A stretch of DNA of 9,895 nt from Thermoplasmata archaeon (lineage in GTDB: Archaea > Thermoplasmatota > Thermoplasmata > Lutacidiplasmatales > UBA184). Below are positions 6,396-9,895 of the stretch, piece by piece. Both the position numbers and the translations under genes were made by a program. The notes under the pieces were generated by a model that made no database searches, had not been told where the DNA came from, and worked only from the letters and a program-made list of their open reading frames with translations. Location: positions 1 through 9,895 of the forward strand of contig JAKIVW010000061.1 in assembly GCA_022750355.1 (NCBI GenBank), given 5' to 3'. Position 1 is the first letter of the stretch. Each line of letters starts with the position of its first letter.

Positions 6396-7796
6396 CTAGC
6401 GGGTCCGCGCCATCGGCGCGGTCGCCGGTGCGAATCGGGCGGTGAAATGGGGAAGTCGTTCCGGACGGTGAGTGTACCGCATCCCGTGAATCTCCCGCCG
6501 TCGCGCATAGACCCGCCCGACCGATTCGGCCACGTAGGCGAGCTGGGCCGCGGAATACACCCTCCGCGGGATCGCCAACCGTACTAACTCGAGCGATCGG
6601 CCGGTATCCGTGGAATTCCCGAACATCAAGGAGCCCACTTCGACCGTCCGGATCGCCCCTTCGCGGTAGATCTCGACCACGAGGGCCTGCCCGGGTAGGT
6701 CTTCGAGACTCAGGTGAGGGAGGAAGCGTCGAACGTCCAGGTAGACCGCGTGCCCTCCGATCGGGCGGAGGAGTGGCACACCTCGGGCGGATAGCTGCTC
6801 GGCGAGATACCGGACCTGGGCGACCCGATGCTCGAGGTATTCGAGGTCCGTGGCCTCCATGAGACCCACGGCCATCGCTTCGAGATCCCTTCGGGCGAGG
6901 CCCCCGTAGGTGGTGAACCCTTCGAAGAGAATCTGGGCCTCGTTCAGTCGCGCGGCGACGGCGGGGTCTCGCGTCGCAACGAACCCCCCGATGTTCACGA
7001 GCCCGTCCTTCTTCGCGCTCATGGTCGCGCCATCGGCCAGGTCAAAGAAGGCACGCCCGATCTCCCGGATCGTGCGTGACCCCATGCCGGGCTCGCGCTC
7101 ACGGACGAAGTAGGCGTTCTCCGCCCACCGGCACATATCGAGGTAGAGGGGGATGTTCCTCGACCTTAGCAGGCCCGATACCTCCCGCAGGTTTCCGAGG
7201 GAGACCGGCTGACCGCCTCCGGTGTTGTTCGTGATGGTGACCATGGCCAGGGGGATTCGATCCCTGCCCTCGAGGTCGAGGAGGGCCTTCAGGGCCGCCA
7301 GGTCCACGTTGCCCTTGAACGGCATCTCACTCTCGGGGTCGTATGCGTCGGCGATCGCAACGTTCACGGGCCGGCCTCCGTTGTGGAGGACGTGAGCCTG
7401 GGTCGTGTCGAAGTGCATGTTGTTCGGAACGACCGAACCCGGACGGAGGAGAGTCGAAAAGAGTAGATTTTCCGCCGCCCGGCCCTGGTGCGTGGGTAGG
7501 ATGTGGGGGAAACCGGTGAGTTCTTGGACGACCGATTCAAAGTGGGCGAAATTCCGGCTCCCGGCGTAGGACTCATCCCCCAGCATGAGGGCCGCCCACT
7601 GGCGGTCGCTCATCGCTCCGGTGCCGGAGTCCGTGAGTAGATCGACCCGAATCTCATCCGATTTGAGTTGGAAGAGGTTGAAGTGCGCTCTTCCGAGTGC
7701 GGATTCCCGCTCGGCCGGGGACGGATTCGGAATCCGCTCGACAACCTTCGACCGATAAGGTTCGAACGGTGGAGGGGCCCCCTCGAGGGGTGTCAA
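6396..7796 (-). CDS. tnaA: Tryptophanase (tryptophan indole-lyase), PLP-dependent
   Basis: A 466-residue cytoplasmic enzyme of the beta-eliminating lyase family, close to the usual ~470. It splits L-tryptophan into indole, pyruvate and ammonia. Visible family motifs: LLTDSGT (53-59), GDESYAGS (73-80), PTHQGR (101-106), GGQPVS (194-199) with PLP-contacting Asn191, LDMCR with Asp220 and Arg223, and SAKKD (260-264), where Lys263 is the Schiff-base lysine. Sister enzymes are tyrosine phenol-lyases, but three discriminating sites are tryptophanase-like: Asp130 (E. coli TnaA Asp137; Thr in the phenol-lyase), Val387 in place of the phenol-lyase's phenol-binding Arg381, and His450 (TnaA His463; Phe in the phenol-lyase). 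Elsewhere, for example MSDRQWA and NIGGF, it looks more like the phenol-lyase. The TTG start is forced: an in-frame TAG lies three codons upstream, and the family's N-terminus aligns from about residue 10. No tnaC-like leader or permease gene is adjacent. Confidence 0.92.
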   Translation of the reverse strand: MTPLEGAPPPFEPYRSKVVERIPNPSPAERESALGRAHFNLFQLKSDEIRVDLLTDSGTGAMSDRQWAALMLGDESYAGSRNFAHFESVVQELTGFPHILPTHQGRAAENLLFSTLLRPGSVVPNNMHFDTTQAHVLHNGGRPVNVAIADAYDPESEMPFKGNVDLAALKALLDLEGRDRIPLAMVTITNNTGGGQPVSLGNLREVSGLLRSRNIPLYLDMCRWAENAYFVREREPGMGSRTIREIGRAFFDLADGATMSAKKDGLVNIGGFVATRDPAVAARLNEAQILFEGFTTYGGLARRDLEAMAVGLMEATDLEYLEHRVAQVRYLAEQLSARGVPLLRPIGGHAVYLDVRRFLPHLSLEDLPGQALVVEIYREGAIRTVEVGSLMFGNSTDTGRSLELVRLAIPRRVYSAAQLAYVAESVGRVYARRREIHGMRYTHRPERLPHFTARFAPATAPMARTR

Positions 7797-7821
7797 CAGT
7801 GACTATCAGGCAAATGGCCCT

Positions 7822-7827
7822 CTTATA
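7822..7827 (-). promoter_or_regulatory. TATA box for the tryptophanase gene, probably leaderless
   Basis: TATAAG on the minus strand, centred about 27-29 nt before the TTG start at 7796. This is the spacing expected if transcription starts at or within a few bases of the start codon, and no Shine-Dalgarno is visible in between, so the mRNA is probably leaderless or nearly so. The preceding sequence is GC-rich and gives no good BRE. Confidence 0.5.
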
Positions 7828-8120
7828 CCGCCGGAGCCCCGTGGGATTGCCCTCGCCGATGGGGGAAGATTCCTAAGGGTACGGCGGGCGTTTTGCGCCT
7901 ATTCGAACCTGGAATCCTCACCACCCGGGGTTCCCACCGGCCTAGCGTTTCCAGTGCGTTCTTGAGTGTGGAGGGCCCCTGGGATCGAGGACAACTCCGC
8001 GTCGCTCGACCGTGTGCTTCCGGCTTTCGCCGGTCCGCCGCGCTCGAAAAGGAACCCGATTCGTCCGCCGACCTCGGGGGGGGAACGGCGCCGAGAGAGG
8101 TGCCACGTCGATCGGTCGAC
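7828..8120. other. Gene-free region between divergent genes
   Basis: This stretch lies between the promoter of the minus-strand tryptophanase and that of the plus-strand zinc-ribbon gene. Reading frames across it are Arg/Ser/Pro-rich with no recognisable domain and no good start, so I treat it as non-coding. The only structures seen are a 5-bp hairpin (CCGGC, loop TTTC, GCCGG) at 8020-8033 and a run of eight G at 8076-8083. A GGTTCGAAT reading on the minus strand near 7900 resembles a tRNA T-loop, but its flanks do not pair. Confidence 0.4.
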
Positions 8121-8121
8121 T

Positions 8122-8130
8122 GTTTGATAT
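8122..8130 (+). promoter_or_regulatory. TATA-like element ahead of the zinc-ribbon gene
   Basis: GTTTGATAT is an AT-rich patch in GC-rich surroundings. With normal spacing transcription would begin near 8152, leaving a leader of about 16 nt that contains GAGG (8157-8160) seven bases before the ATG at 8168. The combination of TATA, short leader and ribosome site supports the start chosen for that gene. Confidence 0.4.
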
Positions 8131-8167
8131 TCGGGAAGGCACCTGGTTCCATTGTCGAGGTTCGTCG

Positions 8168-8425
8168 ATGGGACCACCGCGCTGTACCTCTTGCGATGGC
8201 GTCCTCGCGGGGGGTGGCTCGTTGTGTATCCGATGCGGGAGTGAAAACCCTCCTTCCCCGAACACTCCCCAGAATCACTCGGCGCCCGCCCCCCCTCTTC
8301 CCGCCGAACCGATTCTCGGATTTCGGCACCCGCGCGACAACGGTTCGACGTGGCTGGTAATCTTGGTTCTCGTCGTCGCGCTACTGGTGTCGGTGTCCGT
8401 CCTCTCGTTCTTGTTCTATTTCTAG
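8168..8425 (+). CDS. Small zinc-ribbon protein with C-terminal membrane helix
   Basis: An 85-residue protein. An N-terminal zinc ribbon is formed by Cys6, Cys9, Cys20 and Cys23 (C-X2-C-X10-C-X2-C). A Pro/Ser/Asn-rich linker (about 25-47) and a short charged stretch follow, then one hydrophobic helix (about 62-85) that ends the protein. This is tail-anchored topology, with the ribbon expected in the cytoplasm. Related ribbon-plus-helix proteins are widespread in archaea and mostly uncharacterised; the ribbon may bind nucleic acid or a protein partner, and I assign no function. The ATG at 8168 is preferred because GAGG lies seven bases before it and the ribbon starts at residue 6; the frame is open further upstream but that part is Arg/Gly-rich with no domain. 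It is followed on the same strand, after 229 bp, by a secreted propeller gene. Confidence 0.72.
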   Translation: MGPPRCTSCDGVLAGGGSLCIRCGSENPPSPNTPQNHSAPAPPLPAEPILGFRHPRDNGSTWLVILVLVVALLVSVSVLSFLFYF

Positions 8426-8615
8426 GGGTCGCGCGGAAGATCGTCGAACTCTGACCGTCCCTTCGCCGCCCGGGGGTGAGGGAGTTCAGGGGGGAACGCA
8501 ACGTTCGCTCACGGTGAGGGAGGGGTGTTCGGAAACTTGCCATCCCGTCCCGGGCACGACCCGTAGGAATCTCCGTCGAGCCGAGTTGGACGTATCGGAG
8601 GAGTATGTGCGTCGT

Positions 8616-8631
8616 AACTCCGACCAGAGTT
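8616..8631. promoter_or_regulatory. Inverted repeat upstream of the beta-propeller gene
   Basis: AACTC and GAGTT are separated by six bases. The repeat overlaps the 5' edge of an AT-rich TTGATAAC (8630-8637), a possible TATA element 20-30 nt before the candidate ATGs at 8655, 8661 and 8670. A protein bound here would block promoter access, so an operator is plausible. The arms are only five bases long, so chance is not excluded. The rest of the 8426-8654 gap shows only a 10-bp direct repeat GGTGAGGGAG (8475-8484 and 8513-8522) and a 5-bp hairpin at 8494-8506. Confidence 0.25.
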
Positions 8632-8654
8632 GATAACCCGCGCGCTGGTCCAAG

Positions 8655-9895
8655 ATGCCGATGGCGGCCATGCTGACGATCGGTCCACGGACGTTGAATC
8701 CCCCTTCCTGGGCCTCCACGGGGCGACGCCGAAGGAGCTACGTCGCGCTTGCGGTGGGAGTGGCGGCCATGGTCACTCTGTCCACTATGGTTGGGTTACT
8801 TCTAGGGGTGCCGGGCCAAGGCTCCCACCCCACCGGGGGCTTGACCCCATCCAACTCACGCGCTTCCATCGACCCGAACTCCCGCGAAACGCCGGTGTCG
8901 GACCTCGCTCGATCCGGATCCTGGCTCGCTTGGGCGGACCACGACCACGCCCACGTCCAAGCCGTAGTAACGCCCCTCAGTCGATCCGATCCCGCGTCCT
9001 ACGTGAGCAATCCCTCGTGGCTGGGTTACGATTCGATTCATCGCCAGTTCTACGTGGCCGATGCGCCCTCCAGCGTCGATATCATCCCCGGAAATTTTTC
9101 CGGCTACATTCCCACGGTCACCCAGGTCGTCTCCGTTGGTAGCGGCCCGTTTGGGGTCGCCTTCGACAATCTGACCGGCGAGATATTTGTCACCAATTCG
9201 GGCTCCAACAACGTCAGTGTGCTGGCCGGCAACGACTCCGCCCCCGTCGCCTCCATCGACGTCGGCTCCGATCCCATGGGGGTCAGTTTCGACCCGACCA
9301 CCGGGGACGTCTACGTGGCGAACAACGGCTCCAACAACCTCTCGATCATCTCGGGCAGCCTGCTCACCGTCGTGGGTTCGGTGCCCGTGGGGGCCAATCC
9401 TATCGGTGTGGCGGCCGATTCGATTTCCGGACAGATTTTCGTCGCAGACTACGGTGGCTCGGAAGTGACGATCATTTCCGCGGCCGACCCCGCCGTCGAG
9501 ACCAACGTGTCGGTGGGTTCGGGACCGTACGATGTCGCGATCGATACGGTGGCCGACACGGCGTACATCACCAATTCCGCCTCGGAGAATCTCACCGTGA
9601 TCGCCGGTTCGAACGATTCCATCACAGACTGGATCACTCTGGGCGGCGGCCTGCCACCCCTCACCGGGTTGGCGTACGACGCCCAAGACGGGCTCGTCTG
9701 GGTCGGGGCGGGATGGCGGGACATCGCAGCCATCAACACGTCGACCGAGTCCGTGGAGGTCGTGATCGGGACGGGGCTATTCGTCGAGTTGACGGGTGAA
9801 ATCGCTGATTTCTTCGGCCAGCGATCGAAAGGGTTTGAGGGTAAACTCCAGAACGCCAAACGCGTGGCATTCCAGGCACTGAAGACCCTTGCGGC
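8655..9895 (+). CDS. Secreted YVTN-type beta-propeller protein, partial (3' end outside window)
   Basis: 413 codons are visible with no stop. After a short N-terminus, residues 24-27 are RRRR and 28-51 are hydrophobic, a signal peptide or N-terminal anchor; mature sequence begins near PGQGS. Blades follow: a degenerate one at about 119-144, then four clear ones starting at 162, 204, 246 and 288, an exact 42-residue period. Each begins G-[SA]-x-P-x-x-V, then D...G.[IV][FY]V.N and ends with N.[LV][ST][VI][IL]. A looser blade spans 331-360. Such propellers are common extracellular or S-layer-associated proteins of archaea, used for binding. There are ten N-X-S/T sequons and no Cys. Starts at 8655, 8661 and 8670 are all in frame with no ribosome site; an in-frame TAA at 8634 rules out anything much earlier, and leaderless initiation is plausible. 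The sixth blade starts but is lost after residue ~376, where the sequence changes character. Confidence 0.85.
   Translation, partial: MPMAAMLTIGPRTLNPPSWASTGRRRRSYVALAVGVAAMVTLSTMVGLLLGVPGQGSHPTGGLTPSNSRASIDPNSRETPVSDLARSGSWLAWADHDHAHVQAVVTPLSRSDPASYVSNPSWLGYDSIHRQFYVADAPSSVDIIPGNFSGYIPTVTQVVSVGSGPFGVAFDNLTGEIFVTNSGSNNVSVLAGNDSAPVASIDVGSDPMGVSFDPTTGDVYVANNGSNNLSIISGSLLTVVGSVPVGANPIGVAADSISGQIFVADYGGSEVTIISAADPAVETNVSVGSGPYDVAIDTVADTAYITNSASENLTVIAGSNDSITDWITLGGGLPPLTGLAYDAQDGLVWVGAGWRDIAAINTSTESVEVVIGTGLFVELTGEIADFFGQRSKGFEGKLQNAKRVAFQALKTLA
9138..9602 (+). repeat. In-frame tandem blade repeats, 126-bp period
   Basis: Four consecutive propeller blades are encoded at a constant 126-bp spacing. 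Mostly the conservation is at protein level, but some DNA identity remains: GGCTCCAACAAC occurs at 9201-9212 and again at 9327-9338, exactly one period apart. This suggests growth of the propeller by internal duplication and could support recombination between blades. Confidence 0.6.
9783..9895. other. Terminal segment unlike the propeller: possible insertion or chimeric end
   Basis: At about codon 376 the propeller pattern ends just as a new blade begins (IGTGLF). The next ~37 codons encode a charged, probably helical stretch with five Lys and several Gln and Phe, whereas the preceding 376 residues contain no Lys at all. Base composition is also visibly less GC-rich. On the minus strand a 38-codon frame enters from the window edge and stops at TAG 9778-9780, right at the discontinuity; it is equally protein-like. 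I cannot say which strand, if either, is coding. The plus reading has a faint resemblance to the C-terminal region of ISL3-type transposases, too weak to call. Confidence 0.35.

Noticed and set aside
6059..6508. A 149-codon minus-strand frame in the gap below tryptophanase
   Set aside because: It is Arg/Pro/Ser/Gly-rich, overlaps the tryptophanase 3' end in another frame and crosses several hairpins; no domain is visible.
6396..7796. Tyrosine phenol-lyase as the name of the PLP enzyme
   Set aside because: The phenol-binding arginine is replaced by valine, and the other two discriminating sites carry the tryptophanase residues Asp and His.
7885..7915. A possible tRNA T-arm (GGTTCGAAT on the minus strand)
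   Set aside because: The five bases on either side of the loop do not pair, and no acceptor, D or anticodon arm can be assembled around it.
8486..8719. A 77-codon minus-strand frame with a fairly protein-like composition upstream of and overlapping the propeller gene
   Set aside because: It overlaps the promoter and signal-peptide region of the propeller on the opposite strand, has no good ribosome site and no recognisable motif; weakly possible but not supported.
9783..9895. Calling the terminal segment an ISL3-type transposase fragment
   Set aside because: The resemblance is a short pattern of Gly, Glu, Lys and Arg positions only; no inverted repeat, target duplication or catalytic residue is in view.
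1..9895. CRISPR arrays, toxin-antitoxin pairs, defence islands or integrase genes
   Set aside because: No regularly spaced short DNA repeats, and no recognisable nuclease, recombinase or toxin motif, were found in any frame.

Overview
The window is GC-rich DNA that reads best as an archaeal genome, most likely a GC-rich member of the Thermoplasmatota. Evidence: TATA-like elements lie about 25-30 nt ahead of several starts. There are tiny zinc-finger and zinc-ribbon proteins of a kind common in archaea. A dolichyl-phosphate-sugar-type GT2 glycosyltransferase sits beside large secreted proteins full of N-X-S/T sequons, one of them a YVTN beta-propeller. The lineage is inferred from gene content only; there is no rRNA or other marker gene.

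Layout. Plus strand, 19-962: a six-helix membrane protein of unknown function and a 64-residue single C2H2 zinc-finger protein. A GC hairpin at 972-992 lies between this pair and the convergent gene. Minus strand, 7796 down to 1011, three genes, each apparently with its own promoter: tryptophanase (6396-7796), a GT2 glycosyltransferase with a roughly 200-residue C-terminal extension (4492-5955), and a 1076-residue secreted protein with a cysteine-containing N-terminal half and six degenerate beta-repeats (1011-4241). Plus strand, 8168 to the end: a small zinc-ribbon protein with a C-terminal membrane helix, then a secreted YVTN beta-propeller that runs off the window.

How they fit together. 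The clearest theme is the cell surface: two exported proteins carry 14 and 10 N-glycosylation sequons, and the GT2 enzyme is of the type that charges a polyprenyl-phosphate carrier with sugar. The tryptophanase is a separate metabolic gene (tryptophan to indole, pyruvate and ammonia); its substrate-determining residues are tryptophanase-like although much of the rest resembles tyrosine phenol-lyase.

Oddities. The last ~113 bp abruptly stop resembling the propeller and become lysine-rich, suggesting an insertion or a chimeric contig end. The gap between the tryptophanase and GT2 genes holds a cluster of GC hairpins. Small palindromes sit beside two promoters. I see no CRISPR array, tRNA, rRNA, complete insertion sequence or defence system, and nothing that clearly amounts to a new multi-gene system.
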